Assembly: GCA_020446045.1 (NCBI GenBank)
Contig: JAGRFM010000210.1
Location: 1 to 51,864 of the forward strand
Length of the DNA stretch: 51,864 nt
Reading direction: 5' to 3'
DNA from: Nitrosomonas sp.
GTDB lineage: Bacteria; Pseudomonadota; Gammaproteobacteria; Burkholderiales; Nitrosomonadaceae
Positions 35,780 to 43,805 of this stretch are shown here, piece by piece; position 1 is the first letter of the stretch, and every line of letters starts with the position of its first letter. A program made the translations under genes and the position numbers. The notes under the pieces are model-generated. The model was not told where the DNA came from, made no database searches, and saw nothing but the letters and a program-made list of their open reading frames with translations.

Positions 35780-37966
35780 TTATTGCGTTGACATGACCAG
35801 CCCGGTCGTATCCAGGATGAGCGCCACCTTACCATCGCCCATGATAGTGGCGCCTGATACACCATGAACACGGCGATAATTACTTTCGAGACTCTTGATA
35901 ACAACCTGATGCTGACCTACCAGTTCATCAACAAGCATGGCGGCCTTATGGCCGTCAGCATCTAGAATCACGAGAATTCCATCTTTGATTTCAGATGATT
36001 TTGGCCGAATATTGAATACTTCATGCAAAGCAATGACTGGTAGATATTCGCCGCGTACCTGGACCACGCGTCCGCGGCCACTGACTGTTCTAATATCATT
36101 TTCGGATGGCTGTAGCGATTCTGTGATATATGTCAGTGGCACAATAAACATCTGATCACCAACGGTAACGGATAACCCATCGAGAATTGCGAGTGTCAAC
36201 GGCAATCGAATCGTAATACGGGTACCAACACCAAAAACAGAATTGATTTCTACTCTTCCGCCCATACCCTGAATATTCCGTTTTACGACGTCCATTCCTA
36301 CACCTCGACCTGAAACATCGGTTACTTTATCTGCTGTTGAGAATCCTGGTTCAAAAATCAACATCCAGACTTCCTGGTCAGACATACCGTCATGAACCTG
36401 CAAGCCCCTTTCTTTTGCTTTAGCCATGATTTTGTCACGATTAAGACCAGCGCCATCGTCACCAACCTCTATTACTATGCTGCCACCTTGTTGAAATGCT
36501 CGCAGAGTAATTGTTCCTTTGGCCAGTTTGCCTGCTGCGATACGTTTCTCAGGTAATTCAATACCGTGATCTAGGCTATTGCGAACCAAGTGTGTTAACG
36601 GATCGGCAATTTTTTCGATCAAGCCTTTATCGAGTTCCGTGCCTTCACCCACAGTTTTCAACTCAACTTTTTTGTTCAGCTTTGCCGCCAGATCGCGGAC
36701 AACCCTTGGGTAACGACTGAACACAAAACTCATTGGCAACATGCGGATAGACATTACAGATTCCTGCAAGTCGCGTGTGTTACGTTCGAGTTGACTCATG
36801 CCGCTATGCAGTTTTTCAGAAATTACCGGATCGATTTCCGACGTTGTTTGTGCTAGCATGGCTTGGGTGATAACCAGTTCACCCACCAAATTAATCATTT
36901 GATCTACTTTCCCAATACTTACGCGTATCGAGTTTGTTTCACCCGATGCAGCAGCCTTGGTGCTTGAACCGGCTGCAAGGGATTGATTGCTTTTGTCAGC
37001 AGTTACTGTTGAAGCATTAACTTCTTTAGCAGAAGATTCAACAGGTGATGCCGGAGCGCCGGGAAAGAAGCCATAAGGTGCACTTTCAAACTCTTCAGAT
37101 GAAGAAACTTTGGTTTTTTCTGTTGATTCTGTGCTTGGCACTTCCTGAGTTGTTGATTCTGAACTGGTTGAATTGTCCGATTCTTCAGTTTCTTCAACCT
37201 TATCTATTTTTAGATTAGCTGGATCAACAATAAATGCCAATGTTTCCCATACATCTTCTTCTGGTGCGGTCGTCGTCATGCGTAAATGACAGGTTTCACT
37301 ATCATTTGATTGCGTTAGTACTTCTATTTTTCCTTGCTGCTTTAAATTAAAGAATAGATTTTCCTTCGCACCGTCACTTAATCCGGATGTTGAAAATTCA
37401 ATTTGATAAACTGTTTGGTTAGTGTCTTCTGCAACAATTGGAGACTCGCCTCCAATTTCAGAAGATAGTTCTGTTTCACAGGACTCAATAACTGCAACAG
37501 CTTCCTGTTGTGGCTGCTCTTGTGAATATTCTGCAGAAACTTCGTTATTTCCATTATTGGTGGGCGTGGCGCCAGGAGTTTCCTCGGAAAATTTTTGTAG
37601 CTCCTCGCAAACTTCCTTAACGACAGCCGGGTCTGCGGTGCCATCGCCTCTATGACCAGCAAGCTGGTCTTTAATTACATCACCGGCTTTTAAGAAAGCA
37701 TCAACCATTTCGCTACGAACCTGAAGTTCGCCTTTACGCAACCTGTCAAGTAGCGTCTCCAACATATGCGTCATCTCCGTCATATCTGTAAAACCAAAGG
37801 TACCCGCCCCGCCTTTTATGGAATGAGCAGCGCGGAATATTGCGTTCAAATCTTCAATGCTGGGCGAATTGACGTCGAGTCCAAGTAAACATGCTTCCAT
37901 TTCAGCCAGCAATTCTGAGGATTCTTCAAAAAAAACCTCATAAAACTGTTCAAGATCTGTACTCAT
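35780..37966 (-). CDS. cheA: Chemotaxis histidine kinase CheA
   Basis: About 728 residues from ATG 37966 (AGGA is suitably placed; a TTG two codons upstream is less likely). An N-terminal Hpt has the phosphorylated His in [14 protein letters not shown] spacer with a P2-like region and an acidic Ser/Thr/Glu-rich linker, the dimerisation helices ([20 protein letters not shown]) and the ATPase ([32 protein letters not shown]) follow. A CheW-like C-terminal domain ends the protein. It donates phosphate to CheY and CheB. It is separated from cheY by a ~296 bp gap, so it may have its own promoter. Confidence 0.95.
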   Translation of the reverse strand: MSTDLEQFYEVFFEESSELLAEMEACLLGLDVNSPSIEDLNAIFRAAHSIKGGAGTFGFTDMTEMTHMLETLLDRLRKGELQVRSEMVDAFLKAGDVIKDQLAGHRGDGTADPAVVKEVCEELQKFSEETPGATPTNNGNNEVSAEYSQEQPQQEAVAVIESCETELSSEIGGESPIVAEDTNQTVYQIEFSTSGLSDGAKENLFFNLKQQGKIEVLTQSNDSETCHLRMTTTAPEEDVWETLAFIVDPANLKIDKVEETEESDNSTSSESTTQEVPSTESTEKTKVSSSEEFESAPYGFFPGAPASPVESSAKEVNASTVTADKSNQSLAAGSSTKAAASGETNSIRVSIGKVDQMINLVGELVITQAMLAQTTSEIDPVISEKLHSGMSQLERNTRDLQESVMSIRMLPMSFVFSRYPRVVRDLAAKLNKKVELKTVGEGTELDKGLIEKIADPLTHLVRNSLDHGIELPEKRIAAGKLAKGTITLRAFQQGGSIVIEVGDDGAGLNRDKIMAKAKERGLQVHDGMSDQEVWMLIFEPGFSTADKVTDVSGRGVGMDVVKRNIQGMGGRVEINSVFGVGTRITIRLPLTLAILDGLSVTVGDQMFIVPLTYITESLQPSENDIRTVSGRGRVVQVRGEYLPVIALHEVFNIRPKSSEIKDGILVILDADGHKAAMLVDELVGQHQVVIKSLESNYRRVHGVSGATIMGDGKVALILDTTGLVMSTQ

Positions 37967-38262
37967 TCCCAATCCTATTTTCTTAAATTGTGTCTAATCC
38001 AATTGCCACGAAATTGCCACATTAATTCTGCATAAAGTATGAATCTGAAATTACTACCTTCATTCTTTAACCGAATGAACATGTAATATGAACAGCTCTA
38101 AATGCGTGTTATGCGCATGTTTTCATTCTTCTTTCAGCAGCACCTACGCCATTAACGGACATCTCACCCTCTGGAAACGGCGTTAAATAAATTTAAGTAC
38201 ATTAAACAACAAAAACCTTAAATCAAACGCCAGAATAAAAGTATCAAATTATTCCATTTAGA

Positions 38263-38628
38263 TTATTTGATAACTTTCTTAATAACTTCCAGCAAACTTT
38301 CAGGATTAAATGGTTTGACAAGCCATCCAGTCGCACCAGCTGATCTTCCTTTTGCCTTCATTTCATTCGCTGATTCAGTGGTGAGCATTAAGATGGGGAT
38401 TGATTGATACTGGGAAATTTTTCTTAAATTTTCCAATAGTTTTAGTCCATCCATGCGTGGCATGTTGATATCCGTCAACACAAGATTAAATGTACGTTGT
38501 TTAGCCTTATCAAACGCATCTTGTCCATCGACCGCTTCGATAACTTCGTAACCGGCACCTTTCAACGTAAATGAAACCATTTGCCTTATAGATGCAGAAT
38601 CATCCACCGCCAGTATTGTTTTTGCCAT
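38263..38628 (-). CDS. cheY: Chemotaxis response regulator CheY
   Basis: A 121-residue single-domain receiver. AVDDSASIRQM supplies the acidic metal site, the phosphoacceptor is in VLTDINMPRMDG, and the conserved lysine lies in WLVKPFNPE. The start follows AAGGAG. It carries the motor-switch signal from CheA. It lies 53 bp after the CheZ-like gene and before cheA in the operon. Confidence 0.93.
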   Translation of the reverse strand: MAKTILAVDDSASIRQMVSFTLKGAGYEVIEAVDGQDAFDKAKQRTFNLVLTDINMPRMDGLKLLENLRKISQYQSIPILMLTTESANEMKAKGRSAGATGWLVKPFNPESLLEVIKKVIK

Positions 38629-38681
38629 TGATTTACTCCTTAAACTGATTTGATACTGAGATAAAAAATTTAAACAAGCAC

Positions 38682-39257
38682 TTAAAATAACTCTACTTCG
38701 CCTTTATGCATCGCTTGCTGGACAACCGGCTTCTGCTTGCTCCTGGAACGAGTTATCTGTATTGCTTTTGAAATACTGTCATGCAAATCTGTCATATTTT
38801 TATCTTTGCTTTGCCAACTGCTATGACGATCAATGCGTTGCAGAACCCTATTAAAAACATCAATTTGATTGGAAGTGTGTGCCAATAATTGTGTTACCAA
38901 GTCGCCAAACTGAAGCGATGTGACTGCAGCTTCCAGTTCATGTTCGATTTTGTCAGCAATCATCATTTGTTTTCTGAGTAATTCAATAATAGGTTCGCTT
39001 CCATCGGGTATTGCAAGCTTTTCGATAGCCATTACCATTTCATAGTGCGATTTCGTCAATTGACTGATGAACTTGAAATTGATAACCAAATTAGTGACTG
39101 CTTCACTGACTAATCGATCAACTTGGCCTAAATCACTTTTAATATTTAAAAAAAATTCTTCGGCCTCAGGGTTGTATATCGCATCGGCTGATTCTGTTAC
39201 TGAATCATCAGTTATGCACAGATTTTGCTCATTATTTGCATATTGTTCATCTGTCAT
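38682..39257 (-). CDS. CheZ-like chemotaxis phosphatase (divergent)
   Basis: A 191-residue helical protein with no signal peptide. It resembles CheZ in a few key points rather than overall. The segment TSLQFGDLVTQLLAH contains D119 and Q123 with the D-x3-Q spacing of the CheZ catalytic pair (D143/Q147). Its extreme C-terminus, GEVELF, could play the role of the CheZ C-terminal CheY-binding peptide. It sits directly upstream of cheY. I infer dephosphorylation of phospho-CheY. Alternative: an uncharacterised accessory chemotaxis protein. I do not assign the symbol. Confidence 0.6.
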   Translation of the reverse strand: MTDEQYANNEQNLCITDDSVTESADAIYNPEAEEFFLNIKSDLGQVDRLVSEAVTNLVINFKFISQLTKSHYEMVMAIEKLAIPDGSEPIIELLRKQMMIADKIEHELEAAVTSLQFGDLVTQLLAHTSNQIDVFNRVLQRIDRHSSWQSKDKNMTDLHDSISKAIQITRSRSKQKPVVQQAMHKGEVELF

Positions 39258-39294
39258 CTTGCTCTTCGCCTAATAATCTTTATATTCTGTAAGC

Positions 39295-40539
39295 CTAATT
39301 GGCTGCTTCACCAATTCGGTTTACCCATCCGAGTGCTTCAAGTTCCAAATCAGTCAATTCACTTTGATTTAAGAAACCTAATTCACCCAATAATGATTGA
39401 ACAGTATTGGGCTCACTGGCCTCGCTTGCTTCAACCAATTTGAGTTCAAGGCCCAAGCGGCCACCTCTATTGAGAAGTGCATCACTCATATCTTCGGGTA
39501 TGCCTAGCTTGTCAATAATCTGCTGCATTTCGATTCCAAGAAGCGTATCCAGTAACGATAAAATGCCGACCATAAATGCTCTTTCATGATGGATCTTGTC
39601 GTGCGGCCTTTCTATTGCAGCTATAAGCTCCATAAGCTTTCCGCGGGTAGCAGCTGTTTGAAGCAAAGCGTTTGCCATACTGTCGCAGTTACCAGCGTTT
39701 TCGGTTGTATAAAGAAGCAGTTGTATCCAGCGCTGCAACTGTTTTCTTCCCAACAACATAATGGATTGTTTAATTGAATTTATTTTTTGTGGCAGCCCAC
39801 TTGCTGCAGAATTAACCATGCGTAGCAGGTTATAGCTAAGGCCTGGTTGTCGTTTGAATTCTTTATCAATTTCTTCAATATCACTATCACTCATAACCAG
39901 TTGTAAAAGTTTTAATAGTGATAGCTTGGCGGGATCGGCACGTTTTCCAGCAATATTTTCAGGTTTGGCAAAGAAATAACCCTGGAACATTTCAAAGCCC
40001 AGAGCCATGCATTCTTTTGCCAATTCTTGTGTTTCTACTTTTTCAGCCAGCAGAAGAACCGGCCAGCGCTTAAACTGATTCACCAGACCATTCAACTCAG
40101 TTTTATCGAGTTGCGAAACATCTATTTTTACAATATTGATTACTGGCAAAATACGTTGAATCTCATCGTTAAGTATGACAACGCCATCCAGCGCAAATTG
40201 GTGGCCTGCCTTTTTTAACTCGGTACATTGTTCGATAAATTCATCATCAAATTTTTCGGAGCTTTTCATTTCCAGAACGACATGCTTGCTAGGCAATAAA
40301 TCTACTATGTCACTCAGTATCAATTCTTTATTAACATTGATAAATCCACGTTGTTCCCCTAATACATTCTGTATGCCGAAATGGCCGTAGGCATTAACAA
40401 TGACATTTGCTGTCGCCGCAAGGTCATCATTAAAGATTGCTGTATCATCTTTCGCGTTTGATCTGAAAAATAATTCATAGGCGATTAGGTTCTGATTACG
40501 ATCAAGTATGGGTTGCTTCCCAAGAAAAATGTTCTCCAT
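39295..40539 (-). CDS. EAL-HDOD domain protein (degenerate EAL)
   Basis: A 414-residue protein of the YuxH/CdgJ type. The N-terminal ~205 residues are an EAL fold in which the catalytic motifs are changed: AYELFFR for EAL-LR and ALDGVV where DDFG should be, though KID and QGYFFAKPE persist. It is probably not a working phosphodiesterase. The C-terminal ~200 residues form an HDOD domain (KEFKRQPGLSYNLLRMVNSA). Such proteins usually act in motility signalling by binding c-di-GMP or partners. GGAG precedes the start. It is the first gene of the chemotaxis operon. Confidence 0.85.
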   Translation of the reverse strand: MENIFLGKQPILDRNQNLIAYELFFRSNAKDDTAIFNDDLAATANVIVNAYGHFGIQNVLGEQRGFINVNKELILSDIVDLLPSKHVVLEMKSSEKFDDEFIEQCTELKKAGHQFALDGVVILNDEIQRILPVINIVKIDVSQLDKTELNGLVNQFKRWPVLLLAEKVETQELAKECMALGFEMFQGYFFAKPENIAGKRADPAKLSLLKLLQLVMSDSDIEEIDKEFKRQPGLSYNLLRMVNSAASGLPQKINSIKQSIMLLGRKQLQRWIQLLLYTTENAGNCDSMANALLQTAATRGKLMELIAAIERPHDKIHHERAFMVGILSLLDTLLGIEMQQIIDKLGIPEDMSDALLNRGGRLGLELKLVEASEASEPNTVQSLLGELGFLNQSELTDLELEALGWVNRIGEAAN

Positions 40540-40916
40540 TAATTTCTCCGCATTAAGCCTTCAGTTATGAGTATTAAGTATGCTATTGGTTATCGACTTG
40601 AAAGCAGGTTTCTTAAGCCTGAATCAAGATTTGCGATCCAAAAAAACGAAAGTATTTCATTTGCAAAATTATTACTTTCGTAAAAGAAAAATTTATGGTG
40701 AATATTTGAATATGGTAAAAATTCTGGAACGAAATCTTTGTGTCTGTTAATTCTATTGTTTCGGCTGTTTGCCCCATTGATTCCAGACTGGAATAGCCCT
40801 CTCAGATAGCCATAGAATTTTGTTGTCGCATTTTGCTACGAAGATATGAAAAATAATGAAAATTACGATCTTGGGTGGTGTTACGTTAATCTAACACAAT
40901 AGGATTAGCCGCGATT
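40540..40916. other. 377 bp region upstream of the chemotaxis operon
   Basis: It holds the operon promoter (see the candidate at 40590-40616) and, on the opposite side, the space before the small plus-strand membrane-protein gene. No other gene or RNA seen. AT-rich between 40660 and 40760. Confidence 0.5.
40590..40616 (-). promoter_or_regulatory. Candidate sigma-28 (FliA) promoter of the chemotaxis operon
   Basis: Read on the minus strand, TTAA (40613-40616), a 15-base spacer, then GTCGATAA (40590-40597). The flagellar sigma-28 consensus is TAAA-N15-GCCGATAA, so each box differs by one base with the right spacing. It lies about 50 bases before the EAL-HDOD start. Match by eye only. Confidence 0.45.
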
Positions 40917-41096
40917 TTGTGTGGTTCGTTGATATTGGGTGGAATTGGATTTATATTCGGTTTCTTTGGGCCGATGCTGATTGTACAGGATACACAACGG
41001 GCAGCTACCTTTGGTATCCTTATTGCCAGCCCATTGGGTATGGTGGCAGGTGCTGTTGCGGGTTATCTGCTGAAATCCCGTCAAAAAGGCGGATAA
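40917..41096 (+). CDS. Small membrane protein, 59 aa
   Basis: From a TTG at 40917 (AGGATT lies 11 bases upstream; no ATG is available) the frame encodes about 59 residues. LILGGIGFIFGFFGP is followed by a Gln/Asp/Thr-containing turn and by FGILIASPLGMVAGAVAGYLL, ending in a basic tail. Two membrane helices with a FFGP turn and a second P-L-G turn resemble a small family of two-helix inner-membrane proteins I have seen in proteobacteria; its function is unknown. It lies 24 bp from the convergent zapE stop. It could also be a decayed gene since no upstream ATG exists. Confidence 0.5.
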   Translation: MCGSLILGGIGFIFGFFGPMLIVQDTQRAATFGILIASPLGMVAGAVAGYLLKSRQKGG

Positions 41097-41120
41097 TTCA
41101 TCATTCCCCAAATGAATTGC

Positions 41121-42341
41121 TCAAGCGTAGATATGTTTGCCATGTCCACGTATCAGATAATCTTCCGATTGCATTTCCATTAATCGGGATGTCGTTCGTT
41201 CAAATTCAAAACCCATATTGCCGGACTGATAAAGTGTTTGTAGCGGTTCGGCTGCCGAACACAGGAATTTGACATTATTTTCGTATAAAGCGTCAATAAA
41301 ATGGATAAAGCGGGTTGCTTCGCTGGTATTTTCCTTGTTGAACTGTGGAATGGCAACCATAATGACCGTATGGTAGGCGCGTGCAATAGCAAGGTAATCT
41401 GCAGGGCCTAACGGGTTGGCGCAAAGCCGTTTAAAAGAAAATACCGCCACACCTCGCGCCAATTTGGGAACAAACAATTTACGTCCTTGTACGATCAGCT
41501 CGCCACTGGGTACTTTATCCCGGTCTTCAATATTGCGGTCGGTCAAACGAAAAAAGATAGTGGCTAAGGCATTCGTTGTTGTTTCATTGACGGGATGAAA
41601 ATAAGTTTCAGTACCTTTTAAACGATCATAGCGATAATCAATCGGGCCATTTAACGGGACGATTTTCATTGTTTTCTTGAGGCGATCGATAAAAGGCAGG
41701 AATCGGTGCCGGTTCAATCCGTTCTTGTAGAGGTCATCCGGTATTCGATTGGAAGTGGACACCACGACAACTCCCTGATTGAACAATTCATGAAATAATC
41801 GTGTGATCACCATTGCGTCGGCGATGTCGGTGACCTGCAATTCATCAAAGCAGAGTAGAGTCGCTCTATTTGCTATTTGGTGCGCTATTGCAGGAATTGG
41901 ATCGTCTAGGTCTGCTTTTCCCATATGGTTTATATCCTTTACTTCCAGTTTACGCTGTTGCGTGGATAGGCCGTGCCAGGCTTTCAAACGGGCGTGGATA
42001 TCCAGCATAAATTCGTGGAAATGTATCCGTTGCTTGGCTTGAAGTGGTGCGGTTTCATAAAACAAATCCATTAACATGGATTTGCCGCGGCCCACCCCAC
42101 CGTACAGGTAGATGCCTTTTGGAGAGTTGATTATAGAGTCAGTACGGCGGAAAAAACGCGATAACCAACCATCCTGGGCACGGTCTGTGCGGGAGTAACT
42201 TAACAGTGCCTCATGCAAATCTTCCAATGCGTTAACCGCATTGGCTTGGTCGGTGTCCGGCTTCAGTTCACCCGCCTGCATCAGTGTTTGATATTCAGTC
42301 GTGGGCGTTTTTTTTGTAATGTTGGTTTCTGAAGATTGCAT
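41121..42341 (-). CDS. zapE: Cell division ATPase ZapE (AFG1-like)
   Basis: A 406-residue P-loop ATPase. Walker A is YLYGGVGRGKSMLMDLF, followed by IHFHEFMLDIHARL, LCFDELQVTDIADAMV (Walker B) and VVVSTSNRIPDDLYKNGLNR. The ending FEFERTTSRLMEMQSEDYL closely follows E. coli ZapE. It destabilises FtsZ polymers and aids division under low oxygen or heat. The start has no clear ribosome binding site, and MITE copy 2 begins only 25 bp upstream, so the native promoter has been displaced or replaced. Confidence 0.92.
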   Translation of the reverse strand: MQSSETNITKKTPTTEYQTLMQAGELKPDTDQANAVNALEDLHEALLSYSRTDRAQDGWLSRFFRRTDSIINSPKGIYLYGGVGRGKSMLMDLFYETAPLQAKQRIHFHEFMLDIHARLKAWHGLSTQQRKLEVKDINHMGKADLDDPIPAIAHQIANRATLLCFDELQVTDIADAMVITRLFHELFNQGVVVVSTSNRIPDDLYKNGLNRHRFLPFIDRLKKTMKIVPLNGPIDYRYDRLKGTETYFHPVNETTTNALATIFFRLTDRNIEDRDKVPSGELIVQGRKLFVPKLARGVAVFSFKRLCANPLGPADYLAIARAYHTVIMVAIPQFNKENTSEATRFIHFIDALYENNVKFLCSAAEPLQTLYQSGNMGFEFERTTSRLMEMQSEDYLIRGHGKHIYA

Positions 42342-42366
42342 CGCTGGAATGGATCATTCAAAACGC

Positions 42367-42640
42367 TAGGGGGCATCGTCATGTGTTATGTACAATTCCG
42401 TTTGTTTTTCGGGCAAAAGAATCAAGTTTTTGGGCCGCAGGACATGCTAAAGCATATTCAAGGTGCAAAAACGACGATAATTTTGTTCGAAAAGCAAACA
42501 CGAAGGGCGTGGCATATTTTTGTGCCTGCTTGCTCAAGGTACTTGGGCATAGCTACGGCTATGCCCTGCGAACTTTTCACAAACATCCATCAAAAATCTG
42601 CACACGCATAAATGCACATAACACATGACGACACCCCCTA
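42367..42640. mobile_element. MITE copy 2 (IS630-like, TA-flanked)
   Basis: Second copy of the ~270 bp element, flanked by TA at 42367-42368 and 42639-42640. The left terminal repeat begins GGGGGCATCGTCATGTGTTA, and the right end read backwards begins GGGGGTGTCGTCATGTGTTA. An internal palindrome GCATAGC/GCTATGC lies near 42548-42564. It lies between the zapE start and a hydroxyacid dehydrogenase gene, on the promoter side of zapE. The copy at 32968 differs by about 20 positions, so the two insertions are not very recent. Confidence 0.87.
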
Positions 42641-42842
42641 GAGAACTCGGCAATTGTGCCAATGGATTGGGTGACAACATTATAACGTTCCTTCCAGATG
42701 GAAACAGGTTTATTTTAGGCAATTTCAAATGATAGAAAACACCCCCGTCCTCTGTTTTTATTATTAAAATAGACTGATACTTTATCAATATCAAATTGAC
42801 GAAGTACTAGTCAGGAAAACTCAACTATAAGGACTGGTATTC

Positions 42843-43802
42843 ATGAGCGCTGTTTTTCTCGATTTTGGTTCCGTTACACGCGGTGATATGGACTGCACGG
42901 CACTTGAACAGGCCGTTTCTCCTTGGCAATACTACGATGAAACAGATCCGGATCAGGTGATGGATCGAACTCGGGATGCTCAAGTCGTTGTCTGTAACAA
43001 ATTCTCGATGAACCGTGAAATTATTGTATCTGCGCCACACCTGAGGCTGATTTGTATAGCCGCAACCGGATACAATAATGTCGATCTGGTGACTGCTGCT
43101 GAACGCGGGGTGCCAGTCTGTAATGTGCGTGGATATGCAACACCGTCGGTCGTGCAGCATGTTTTCATGCTGATGTTGAACCTGACGCGTAATTTTGTCG
43201 ATTACCGGCAGTTGGTTAAAGAAGGGCAATGGCAGGCCAGCCGTCATTTTTGTCCGCTGGATTTCAGTATTGAAGAATTATCCGGTAAAGTGCTGGGTAT
43301 AATCGGATACGGTGAATTGGGCAAAGCGGTATCAGAAGTAGCTATAGCATTTGGTATGCAGGTATTGATTGCCGATCATAAGGGATTGTCATCGGTGCGT
43401 TCCGGAAGACAACCGTTCGATGATGTACTCCGTCAGGCTGATTTTGTTTCCCTGCATTGCCCGTTGCTGGATGAAACGCACGAAATGATAGGCAACAGAG
43501 AGTTCGATTTAATGAAGCCAACAGCTTATCTCATTAATACTGCACGCGGTGCAATCATCAATGAAGCGGATTTGCTGGATGCATTATCCGGCAACCGGAT
43601 TGCCGGAGCGGGATTGGATGTTTTACAGAAAGAACCGCCAACGCATGAAAATCGCCTGTTACAGTATGGCCTGTCAAATTTGATCGTTACGCCGCATGTG
43701 GCCTGGGCTAGCAGAGAATCGCGCCAGCGTCTGCTGAATCAGATTGCTGATAATATTCAGAATTTTTATCAGGGCAAGCCATTTAATCAGGTTTTGGGTT
43801 GA
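42843..43802 (+). CDS. D-2-hydroxyacid dehydrogenase (glycerate dehydrogenase-like)
   Basis: A 319-residue NAD-dependent dehydrogenase. The nucleotide-binding loop is GIIGYGELGKAV, with NTARGAIINEADLLDAL and the catalytic His in TPHVAWASRES; the active-site Arg is in INTARGA and the Glu in LQKEPP. Its length suits the PdxB/HprA/SerA-like family. The exact substrate (glycerate, hydroxypyruvate or another 2-oxoacid) cannot be read from sequence. It starts after GGACTGG, with 203 bp to the MITE, and its stop is 3 bp from that of the convergent hybrid kinase. Confidence 0.87.
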   Translation: MSAVFLDFGSVTRGDMDCTALEQAVSPWQYYDETDPDQVMDRTRDAQVVVCNKFSMNREIIVSAPHLRLICIAATGYNNVDLVTAAERGVPVCNVRGYATPSVVQHVFMLMLNLTRNFVDYRQLVKEGQWQASRHFCPLDFSIEELSGKVLGIIGYGELGKAVSEVAIAFGMQVLIADHKGLSSVRSGRQPFDDVLRQADFVSLHCPLLDETHEMIGNREFDLMKPTAYLINTARGAIINEADLLDALSGNRIAGAGLDVLQKEPPTHENRLLQYGLSNLIVTPHVAWASRESRQRLLNQIADNIQNFYQGKPFNQVLG

Positions 43803-43805
43803 GCG

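Noticed and set aside
35719-35904. Upstream extension of cheW into cheA
   Set aside because: A perfect AAAGGAGG ribosome binding site sits at the shorter start, and the extension only overlaps cheA.
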